Below are positions 9,748 through 16,641 of a DNA stretch of 39,284 nt, in pieces. The stretch spans positions 1 through 39,284 of the forward strand of contig CAIPUA010000093.1 of assembly GCA_903868115.1 (NCBI GenBank), in the 5' to 3' direction. The number at the start of each line of letters is the position of its first letter. Within the stretch, counting starts at the first letter, position 1. A model generated the notes under the pieces. That model was given only the letters and a program-made list of their open reading frames with translations, ran no database searches and had not been told where the DNA came from. Source of the DNA: an uncultured Holophagaceae bacterium (GTDB taxonomy: Bacteria > Acidobacteriota > Holophagae > Holophagales > Holophagaceae). The position numbers and the translations under genes are program-made.

Positions 9748-11630
9748 GGGGCGACCCCTTCCCCTTCCTCTTTCCGGGCTTCCAACTTGAAGGCGTCGGG
9801 CAGTTTGCCTCCTGGCGGCGGTAGCGGGTTCTTCAGACGGTTGACGAACCAGTACTCGCAGAGTTTCTTGGCAATGGGAGCCGCAGAGGAAGCACCGAAA
9901 CCAGCATTCTCGGCCACCACGGCGAAGACGATCTGCGGGTTCTCCCGGGGCGCGTAGCCCGCGAAGAGGGCATTGTCCTTGAACTTTTTTTCCAGTTTGG
10001 CGTAGTGAGCCTTGTCCACAAAGGTTGTCACCTGACTGGTCCCCGTCTTGCCCGCCATGGCGAGACCTGGGATCTTACTGGCCTTGGCCGTGCCGATCTC
10101 CACCACCTGCGCCAGGCCTTCATCCAGGACGGACCAGATTTTTGGATCCAGACCCGTCTCTCTCGGGGCTGGCGACTGGAAGAGGTCCATCTGGCCGCTC
10201 TGTTCGTTGCGAAAGCCATAGAGCAGATGCGGTGTGATGAGTTTCCCCCGGGTGGCGAACATCCCGTAGAAGCGCGCCAGGGCGATGGGAGTGAGGGCGT
10301 TCTGGGCCTGCCCGATCACGACACTGATGGTTTCCCCCGCATACCACTTGGGTTCCTTGGGTCGGAATATCTTCGCCCAGGCGCGGCTTGGAACCCTCGA
10401 AACGGCCTCGTGAGGAAGATCCACACCGGTCTTCTCCAGGATTCCGTACTTCTTCGCCGCGGCATTGATATCGTCCACATCGAGCCGCATGCCCAATTCG
10501 TAGAAGTAGATATCGCAGCTATGCGCAATGGCCTGGATGAGATTCACGGAACCATGCGCCCCATCGCAGCGGTAGTCGCGGTTGTAAAACATCTTGTGCC
10601 CACCGCAGTAGAAGACGGTCTCGGGCTTGAGGATCCCCTTCTCCATTGCCGCAAGCGCCGTAAGCAGCTTGAAGGTGGAACCCGGGGCATAGAGGCCCTG
10701 CGTGACACGGTTCAGCATGGGATTGACAGGGTTGCGCAGATAGCGCTGCACCATTTCCTGACTGAGGCGGTTCAGGAAAATGTTCGGATCGTAGGACGGG
10801 CTGGAATACAGCGCCAGGATGCCGCCATCCCGCAGATCGATGACCACGCCCGCACCGTTCTCGGGGCCGAAGGCCTCCTTCAGGACCTGCTGCAGGCCCG
10901 CGTCCAGCGTGAGGTACACGCTGCGGCCGGGGACGGGGTCCTTCACGCCGTAGAGCGCCATCTCGCGCCCGAGATGATCGACGAGGATGCGGCGTTGCCC
11001 GTCCACGCCCCGGATATCGTTGTTGCGGCTCGCTTCGAAACCGCCCTTGCCCACAATTTCGCCCAGGTGGTAGCGGGCCGGTTCCTTTTCCAGGAGTTTT
11101 TCGTCCACTTCCCCCACATAGCCCAGCGCATGCCCCGCGAGGTCCTCGCCCAGGTAAGAGCGCCGCGGAGCCACCTGGACGCTGAGGAAGGGGAAGCGGG
11201 CCCGCAGCAATTCCGCCTGGGCCAGACCGGCGTCATCCAGGTTCTCCTGGAGCACCACCAGGTGATTGCCACCCACCTGGCGGCTGAGCGCGATGCGCCG
11301 TTTGAGATCGTCGGGATCCCGCTGGATCATGCGGGCCAGGTCCTGCACCTGGCGGGAGTCACCGGGCAGTTCCTCGGCCTGAATGACGAGGTGCAAGGCC
11401 CGCCGGTTGTCCACCAGTTTCTGGCCGCTGCGGTCGAAGATGATGCCCCGTGACGCGGGTGTGGTGCGGTTCTTGACTGCCTGGCGCAGGGCCAGTTCCT
11501 GCATCTCGCGGCGCTTGACCAGCTGCACCCATCCGTAGGCCACGAGCAGTCCCACGATGCCAATCCAAACGAAGAACTTGAGCGCCTCGATGCGCTTCTG
11601 GATGAGAGTGCGGGTCCGCCCGTCCAGCAC
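9744..11630 (-). CDS. mrdA: Penicillin-binding protein 2, elongasome transpeptidase
   Basis: A 628-residue class-B PBP that crosslinks lateral-wall peptidoglycan together with RodA. It has an N-terminal membrane anchor (residues 18-36) and a pedestal domain starting ASRGIIFDRSG. The transpeptidase domain has the nucleophile Ser318 in STFK, the second motif Ser371-Cys-Asp, and Lys528-Thr-Gly-Thr. All three catalytic motifs are intact. The GTG start at 11630 has a GGAGGT site 5 nt upstream. The C-terminal tail after about residue 600 is Pro/Lys/Glu-rich. It begins 3 nt after mreD ends and overlaps rodA by 4 nt. Confidence 0.97.
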   Translation of the reverse strand: MLDGRTRTLIQKRIEALKFFVWIGIVGLLVAYGWVQLVKRREMQELALRQAVKNRTTPASRGIIFDRSGQKLVDNRRALHLVIQAEELPGDSRQVQDLARMIQRDPDDLKRRIALSRQVGGNHLVVLQENLDDAGLAQAELLRARFPFLSVQVAPRRSYLGEDLAGHALGYVGEVDEKLLEKEPARYHLGEIVGKGGFEASRNNDIRGVDGQRRILVDHLGREMALYGVKDPVPGRSVYLTLDAGLQQVLKEAFGPENGAGVVIDLRDGGILALYSSPSYDPNIFLNRLSQEMVQRYLRNPVNPMLNRVTQGLYAPGSTFKLLTALAAMEKGILKPETVFYCGGHKMFYNRDYRCDGAHGSVNLIQAIAHSCDIYFYELGMRLDVDDINAAAKKYGILEKTGVDLPHEAVSRVPSRAWAKIFRPKEPKWYAGETISVVIGQAQNALTPIALARFYGMFATRGKLITPHLLYGFRNEQSGQMDLFQSPAPRETGLDPKIWSVLDEGLAQVVEIGTAKASKIPGLAMAGKTGTSQVTTFVDKAHYAKLEKKFKDNALFAGYAPRENPQIVFAVVAENAGFGASSAAPIAKKLCEYWFVNRLKNPLPPPGGKLPDAFKLEARKEEGEGVAP

Positions 11631-11633
11631 GGC

Positions 11634-12116
11634 CTACCTCCGGTAGAGGGGCTGGTGGAGTTTGAAGGCCACGGTGCCCCAAAGGGGGACCGTAAGCAGC
11701 GTCCAGAGCCAGCCCGAGCCCCAGGAATGGGGTCCGCAGGCAAGGCGGACGGCGAGATGGACCAGCAGCGCGTGCACCACCGCCAGCGCCGCGAGCCGGG
11801 CCCAGAAGGCCTTGCGCTGACTCGGAGGCCACTGCGCCAGCACCCAGACTGCCAGCAGCGTGACCGTCAGGTTGCCCAAGGCCGTCCCCCCAAGGTGCGG
11901 ATAGGCACGCATGGTGCCTTCCAGCACCCAGCCCGCAGCGGCGGACCAGAAGGCGCCCACCAGCGGAGACCGGAATTCCGGCGCGAGCCCCAACACGAGG
12001 AAGGCATTGAGCACGGCCTGAACGGTCGGCCAAGGCGCCGCATGATAGATGCCTCCAAGGGTCAGCAGCACGAAAAGCAGATGGCGAAAGGTGGGTGAGG
12101 TGGAGGATGCGCTCAC
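11634..12116 (-). CDS. mreD: Rod-shape-determining membrane protein MreD
   Basis: A 160-residue, strongly hydrophobic protein with about five membrane segments. Its position between mreC and the PBP2 gene identifies it as MreD more than its sequence does, because this family is poorly conserved. It bridges MreC and the cytoplasmic MreB filament. The GTG start overlaps the mreC TGA (GTGA, 12113-12116), indicating translational coupling. The C-terminus KLHQPLYRR is basic, as expected for a cytoplasmic end. Confidence 0.88.
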   Translation of the reverse strand: MSASSTSPTFRHLLFVLLTLGGIYHAAPWPTVQAVLNAFLVLGLAPEFRSPLVGAFWSAAAGWVLEGTMRAYPHLGGTALGNLTVTLLAVWVLAQWPPSQRKAFWARLAALAVVHALLVHLAVRLACGPHSWGSGWLWTLLTVPLWGTVAFKLHQPLYRR

Positions 12117-12988
12117 TTCTCGCTCCGCTTTCGGAGGGTAGCCACCGGTTCCGACGGCGGTTGCACCTGCATGGGGGGATTGGGCGACAGTAGCAGAACC
12201 AGATGGAGCCGATCGAGGGGGGCTGCCAGCGTCACTTCCAGGCCCAGTTCCACATCCCGCGGCTTCACGGCGCTGACATAGCCCACCAGAAGACCGCGAG
12301 GAAAGACTCGATCCAACCCCGAGGTGTAGACGGGCTCGCCCACCTGGACGACTTCCTGGCTGCTGACATAGCGAATCTCAGCCCTTCCGGGCCCCACGCC
12401 CTGGAGCACGCCCGTGGCACGGCTCCGGGCCAGCATCACCGCTGTAGAGGCGTTGAAGGAGTCCAACGGCAGCACACTGGCCTGTTTGTGAACCACGGAC
12501 CAGACGCGGCCCACTACGCCCTCGGGAGAGATGATGCCCTGGTCTGGCACGATGCCCGCGTCCTCTCCGTGGTCAAGCACCATGCCGCCGAAGGGCGCCC
12601 GCCGAAGGTTCGCGATGATCCGTGCGCCGCGGGTCTCCAGGGGCAGCAGTTGTTTGAGACCCAGCAGGCGAACAGCCTCATCGGCCTCGACCCGCCTCTG
12701 GGCATCCTGGATGGCTGCGCTCTGCAAATATTCCACCCGCTGCCGGAGCACCTGAATCTCTGCCCAGGCCCGTGCATGGTCGCCGATCCGCTGGCCCCTG
12801 GCATGCTTCCAGCCCTCGATCCGCGCGCTGACCGCCTGGGAAGGTCTGGAGAGAATTCCGAGCAGGTTCTGCCAGCGCACGGCAGAGCCCTGGCCCAGGA
12901 AGACCCAACCAACATGCCCTACGAAGAGCACTGTGATGCCCCAGCGCCGGCGACCGGAAGGGTTCCAGCCCCAGGGGCGTTCACGCAT
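12113..12988 (-). CDS. mreC: Rod-shape-determining protein MreC
   Basis: A 291-residue bitopic protein. It has a short basic cytoplasmic end (RRRWG), one membrane helix (about 17-35), a periplasmic coiled coil (about 60-105, rich in Arg/Glu/Ala) and the MreC double beta-barrel domain (about 118-270). That domain includes DHGEDAGIVPDQGIISPEGV followed by VGRV, and GLLVGYVSAVKPRD. MreC activates PBP2 in the elongasome. The ATG at 12988 directly abuts the mreB stop at 12989, so its ribosome site lies inside mreB. The Pro/Arg-rich tail after residue 270 is probably disordered. Confidence 0.95.
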   Translation of the reverse strand: MRERPWGWNPSGRRRWGITVLFVGHVGWVFLGQGSAVRWQNLLGILSRPSQAVSARIEGWKHARGQRIGDHARAWAEIQVLRQRVEYLQSAAIQDAQRRVEADEAVRLLGLKQLLPLETRGARIIANLRRAPFGGMVLDHGEDAGIVPDQGIISPEGVVGRVWSVVHKQASVLPLDSFNASTAVMLARSRATGVLQGVGPGRAEIRYVSSQEVVQVGEPVYTSGLDRVFPRGLLVGYVSAVKPRDVELGLEVTLAAPLDRLHLVLLLSPNPPMQVQPPSEPVATLRKRSEK

Positions 12989-14032
12989 CTAATCGAGAAT
13001 CTGGATGCGCCGCAGGAACGGGATGTCATCCAGCAGCATGGCCGTGCCGCGAACCACGGCCGTTTCGGGATTCTCAGCGCGGTAGCAGGGCAGGTGCGTC
13101 TCCTTGGAGAGACGGATATCCAGGCCCTGGATCTTGGAACCACCGCCCGTGAGGCAGATGCCGCGGTCGATCAGATCCGCTGCCAACTGGGGCGGCGTCT
13201 CGTTGAGGGCCTTGCGGACGAGGCTGATGATGGCGCTGATGGGCTCGGAGAGCGACTCACGGATCTCCGTATCATTAAGTACCAGGGTCTTGGGCAGGCC
13301 TTCGAACTGATCCCGCCCCGAGATGTTCATGGTGCGCGGCCGGTCGGAGGGATAGGCCGAACCCAGGTTCCACTTCACCTCCTCGGCCGCCGATTCAGAG
13401 ATGAGGACGTTGTACTTTTCGCGGATGTAATTGATGATCGCCTCGTCCATCTCATCGCCGGCCACCAGGATGGAATCGGAAAAGACCTTGCCGTTGTACG
13501 AGATCACCGCCACATCGGTGGTGCCGCCGCCCACGTCCACGATCATGCAGCCGCGCTTCTCGTTGATGGCAAGCCCCGCGCCGATGGCGGCGACCATGGC
13601 CTGGTCCACCAGGAATACCTCACCGGCCTTGGCGTCGTAGCAAACCTGTTTCACGGCGCGGCGCGCAACCTGGTGGGCCCGGGGTGGAACACTCACCACG
13701 ATGCGGGTGCGCGCGATCCCCCGATTGGGGCGAGCCCGCTTGATGAAGGCGGCCAGCATCTTCTCGGCGGCGTCCACTTCGTAGATCATGCCGTCCTTCA
13801 TGGGGCGGATGGTCTGGACGCCTTGCGGGGCCCGGCCTAGTAGTTGTTTGGCCTCGTCGCCCACGGCCTCGACTTCATGGGTCTGGGTGTTCAGGGCGAC
13901 GATGGATGGCTCGTAGACCACGATGCGCCCCGCCTGCTTGGTGTAGATCAGGACCGAAGCCGTGCCAAGGTCAATGGCGAGGTCGGTGGTGAAGATGTTG
14001 GACCAGAAATGGGACGAAAAGGGATGGGACAA
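12989..14032 (-). CDS. mreB: Actin-like cell-shape protein MreB, with Gln at the catalytic Glu position
   Basis: A 347-residue bacterial actin that forms ATP-dependent membrane filaments and guides the elongasome. It shows phosphate loop 1 (IDLGTASVLIY, residues 20-30), phosphate loop 2 (DVGGGTTDVAVIS, 166-178) and the adenosine motif (LTGGGSKI). The segment normally reading LIEEPMAAAIGAG is LVDQAMVAAIGAG here. The usual Glu-Glu-Pro is therefore Asp143-Gln144-Ala145, and the position of the catalytic Glu holds Gln, as in actin. The likely start is TTG at 14032 with GGAG 8 nt upstream; the next Met is at residue 78. It is the first gene of the five-gene operon. Confidence 0.95.
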   Translation of the reverse strand: MSHPFSSHFWSNIFTTDLAIDLGTASVLIYTKQAGRIVVYEPSIVALNTQTHEVEAVGDEAKQLLGRAPQGVQTIRPMKDGMIYEVDAAEKMLAAFIKRARPNRGIARTRIVVSVPPRAHQVARRAVKQVCYDAKAGEVFLVDQAMVAAIGAGLAINEKRGCMIVDVGGGTTDVAVISYNGKVFSDSILVAGDEMDEAIINYIREKYNVLISESAAEEVKWNLGSAYPSDRPRTMNISGRDQFEGLPKTLVLNDTEIRESLSEPISAIISLVRKALNETPPQLAADLIDRGICLTGGGSKIQGLDIRLSKETHLPCYRAENPETAVVRGTAMLLDDIPFLRRIQILD

Positions 14033-14087
14033 GGCAGGCTCCGAGGGGAATCCCTAGTTTTCCACGGATCCGGCTGCTTGGACAGGC

Positions 14088-14129
14088 TTCGCGGCACTTC
14101 GTGCCGTGAAAGGGGGCTCCTGCGGAGCC
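14088..14129. repeat. Two tandem hairpins upstream of mreB
   Basis: The first hairpin has a 10-bp stem including one G-T pair: TTCGCGGCAC at 14088-14097, loop TTC, GTGCCGTGAA at 14101-14110. The second is GGCTCC (14115-14120), loop TGC, GGAGCC (14124-14129). They lie between the glutaredoxin-like gene's stop (14201) and the mreB start (14032). No T-run follows on the minus strand, so a classical terminator is unlikely. A REP-like element or a structured mreB leader are the alternatives. Confidence 0.65.
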
Positions 14130-14200
14130 GGGAAATAACGGAGGCAGCGGTGGGTCACTCGGGAAGGCACACCGGTGAGCATCGGGCGCGTGTTCGGGGC

Positions 14201-14497
14201 TCAGGGCCTTCCGGCGTCCAGCAACTCCCGGATCAGCAGTTCGGCGTCGAAGCGGCTGGGGAGTTCGCGGTGGTAGCCACGGACCCAGCGCCCCCCGTTT
14301 ACCAGGATGAACGGAATCGCCCGCTTGCCCGTCTCGGACTCCAGCTTGTCAGCGGCACCCGGTTCCTGCTCGATATCCACCTTGGTGTGGACCACGGCGT
14401 TCTCTGCGAGCCAGCGTTCCAGACGGCGGCAGTCCCCGCACCAGGGCGCCGAATAGACCTGGAGCTCGAATCCGTGGAGAAGGCTGAGGTCAGGCAT
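14201..14497 (-). CDS. Glutaredoxin/thioredoxin-like redox protein
   Basis: A 98-residue single-domain thiol protein. The active site is CGDC (Cys20, Cys23) in YSAPWCGDCRRLERWL, followed by the cis-Pro segment RAIPFILVNGG. The size and the lack of a signal peptide point to a cytoplasmic disulfide reductase or glutaredoxin-like carrier. The partner is unknown. The ATG at 14497 has a GGAGGG site 6 nt upstream. It diverges from the SurA-like lipoprotein gene, with 67 bases between the two start codons. Confidence 0.88.
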   Translation of the reverse strand: MPDLSLLHGFELQVYSAPWCGDCRRLERWLAENAVVHTKVDIEQEPGAADKLESETGKRAIPFILVNGGRWVRGYHRELPSRFDAELLIRELLDAGRP

Positions 14498-14564
14498 GTT
14501 CCCTCCGGTTAGGATGAGATGTGGAGCCCAGTCATTCTGGGACGATGAGACGGAGGAGAACAAC

Positions 14565-15164
14565 ATGAAGCTACGCCACGCGCACGGGATCGGGATCGCG
14601 GGATTGGCCCTTGTGGCCGCCCTGGGCTGCCACAAGGGTTCCAAGGACACCAGCAAGGTTCTCGCCAATGTGGCGGGCGAAAAGATCACGGAGAAGGCCT
14701 TCGCGGAGACCATCAAGGCCATGCTGCCTGACGAGGCCAAGGCCAAGGAAGTGCTCACGAGTGATGCCCTGCGTGACAAGCGCAACGAGTTCCTGGGACA
14801 GTTGGCCAAGGCGAAGGCCCTGATTTTACTTGGCAAAGCGCAGGGCTTGGACAAGGACCCGGGCGTCCAGCTTCGCCTGGAACAGATGACGGCCCAGGCC
14901 TATGTCCAGACCTTCATGGAGCGCCGCTTGGGCAAGGCCCAGCCCACGGACGCCGAGCTCAAGGCGACCTACGATGAACTCGTGGCCGAGCGAAAGGCCC
15001 AGGGCCAGGAACAGGGCATTCCGCCCTTCGAGCAGGTCAAGGCCCAGATGCCCATGCTCTACAAACAGCGCCAGGAGGCCAAGGTCTTCGAGCAGCTCAT
15101 GAAGGAAGCCACCCAGAAGTCCCCCATCACCTACGCCGACGGCTACAAACCCGTGCAGATGTAA
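14565..15164 (+). CDS. SurA/PpiC-type lipoprotein without a visible rotamase domain
   Basis: A 199-residue lipoprotein with lipobox ALGC (lipidated Cys22). The mature part starts with the chaperone module typical of SurA/PrsA/PpiC proteins (VLANVAGEKITEKAFAETIK, then helices to about residue 140). It ends with the helix that normally follows the rotamase domain (PPFEQVKAQMPMLYKQRQEA). Between them, where about 90 residues of parvulin domain would normally sit, there is only a short linker (AERKAQGQEQG). I infer a periplasm-facing chaperone without isomerase activity. GGAGGAGA precedes the ATG. Two hairpins follow the stop. Confidence 0.78.
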   Translation: MKLRHAHGIGIAGLALVAALGCHKGSKDTSKVLANVAGEKITEKAFAETIKAMLPDEAKAKEVLTSDALRDKRNEFLGQLAKAKALILLGKAQGLDKDPGVQLRLEQMTAQAYVQTFMERRLGKAQPTDAELKATYDELVAERKAQGQEQGIPPFEQVKAQMPMLYKQRQEAKVFEQLMKEATQKSPITYADGYKPVQM

Positions 15165-15169
15165 GCCAT

Positions 15170-15187
15170 CGGCCCCCACAGGGGCCG
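15170..15187 (+). terminator. Hairpin after the SurA-like gene
   Basis: CGGCCCC (15170-15176), loop CACA, GGGGCCG (15181-15187). It starts 5 nt after the stop codon at 15162-15164 and is followed by a T/C-rich stretch (GCTTCCTTAATT). This is a reasonable intrinsic terminator with a weak U-tract. Confidence 0.65.
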
Positions 15188-15200
15188 GCTTCCTTAATTC

Positions 15201-15222
15201 CGGGGGGCGCTCGCGCCCCCCG
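15201..15222. terminator. Strong GC hairpin between convergent genes
   Basis: A 10-bp perfect stem: CGGGGGGCGC (15201-15210), TC, GCGCCCCCCG (15213-15222). On the plus strand it is followed by AATTTATTT. It lies 3 nt past the gatD stop (15226-15228). It probably stops transcription from the plus side and may also protect or stop the gatED mRNA end. Confidence 0.7.
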
Positions 15223-15225
15223 AAT

Positions 15226-16641
15226 TTATTTCCAGTGCTTCTCCACGAAGGCATCCACTTCTGGCAGCCCGCCCTGAAGGATGAGGTAGCCGTTGTGGGG
15301 CTCGCGGGTTTCGATTTCGTGATTGATGGCCGTGGTCATCATCTCGCGAATCGCCGTCGGGTCATCGGTCTGGCCCAGCACCCAGGCCAGCTTCATATAG
15401 GCGGTCTCGGGCAGCATGTTATCGAGAGGAATGATGCCCAGATCCAGCAGGTCGCGGCCCGTGTCGTAGACATACATCTGGGCAAAGCCCCACAGCGTCT
15501 GCACGCACATCACCACGGTCATGCCCTTCTCGATGGCGCGCTTGATGGCCGGATAGAGCGGTTTGTTCACATGGCCCAGGCCCGTGCCCGCCATGACGAG
15601 GCCGCGATAGCCCATGGCGGAAAGGCCATCGATGATGTCGGGGTTGAAATTGGGATAGTAGTACTGGATCGTCACCTTCTCTTCGAAACTGGGGTTGATG
15701 ACGGGCCTGCGGGTCTTGTCCCGGCGCAGGATCTCCTCCGAGATGTAGGTGAAGTGGCTTCCTCCCGCATCCTTGGGATAGCGGCTGACCGTGGCCAGGG
15801 GCGTGGCCCCGATGGTGCGGAAGGTGCTGCGGTAGCTGCTGTGCATCTTTCGGCAGCGGGTCCCGCGGTGCAGCAGGTCGTAGTTGTCCGAGGTGGGGCC
15901 GAACATGCAGATCATGACCTCGGCAATATCGCATTCGGCAGCAGTGCGCACGGCGTTCATGAGGTTCAGCGCGGCGTCCGACGAGGGCCGATCCGAGCTG
16001 CGTTGGCTCCCCACGATCACGATGGGCACGGGGCTGTTCTGCACCATGAAGCTGAGAATGGCGCCCGTGTGGGACATGGTGTCCGTGCCGTGCCCCACCA
16101 CGATGCCATCCACGCCCTTCTCGATCTCCTTGCCGATGGCGATGGCCAGGGCCTTGTACTGTTCCGGGCCCATGTTCTCGCTGAAGACCCCGAAGAGCTT
16201 TTGGGTATCCAGGTTGGCGATGTCGGCCAATTCCGGCACGGCGCCGTACAGTTCGCCAGGCGTGAAGGCCGGAATCACGGCGCCGGTGCGGTAATCCAGA
16301 CGGCTGGCGATGGTGCCGCCGGTACCGAGCAGCGTCACATTTTTTTTCTTGGGATCGAAGGGGAAGGCCTTTTCGGGAATCTTGTAGACGGCCTTCTTGT
16401 AGCCCAGCTCCTTGGCCGAGACGATGCGGTTCGCGCGAAGGCCCACGTTGTAGCCGTTGAAGAGCTTGATGACCACGTGCAGGTCGTCGGCGGTTTCGCT
16501 GCGGGGCAGAATCACGCCCACGAAGACGGAACCCTCGTCATTCACGATCTCCGCCTCGCTCCACACGCCGATCCCGAACTTCTCGAGGGTGTCCTTGGCG
16601 TGGCCACGATAGCCCTGGAAGCGGTCCGTGCGGTCGCTCAT
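15226..16641 (-). CDS. gatD: Archaeal-type Glu-tRNA(Gln) amidotransferase subunit D
   Basis: A 471-residue glutaminase subunit that frees ammonia for converting Glu-tRNA(Gln) to Gln-tRNA(Gln). An N-terminal beta domain with the FNGYNVGLRANRI stretch (residues 61-73) precedes an L-asparaginase-fold domain. The catalytic set is complete: Thr110 in GTGGTIAS, Thr186-Asp187 in GHGTDTM, and Lys265 in RGTRCRKMHSS. The block ASRLDYRTGAVIPAFTPGEL and the N-terminal domain mark it as GatD rather than an ordinary asparaginase. The ATG at 16641 overlaps the gatE TGA (ATGA). The frame stays open upstream to 17007, but that stretch lies inside gatE and has an implausible Arg/Gly-rich composition. GatDE is classically archaeal. 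Confidence 0.95.
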   Translation of the reverse strand: MSDRTDRFQGYRGHAKDTLEKFGIGVWSEAEIVNDEGSVFVGVILPRSETADDLHVVIKLFNGYNVGLRANRIVSAKELGYKKAVYKIPEKAFPFDPKKKNVTLLGTGGTIASRLDYRTGAVIPAFTPGELYGAVPELADIANLDTQKLFGVFSENMGPEQYKALAIAIGKEIEKGVDGIVVGHGTDTMSHTGAILSFMVQNSPVPIVIVGSQRSSDRPSSDAALNLMNAVRTAAECDIAEVMICMFGPTSDNYDLLHRGTRCRKMHSSYRSTFRTIGATPLATVSRYPKDAGGSHFTYISEEILRRDKTRRPVINPSFEEKVTIQYYYPNFNPDIIDGLSAMGYRGLVMAGTGLGHVNKPLYPAIKRAIEKGMTVVMCVQTLWGFAQMYVYDTGRDLLDLGIIPLDNMLPETAYMKLAWVLGQTDDPTAIREMMTTAINHEIETREPHNGYLILQGGLPEVDAFVEKHWK

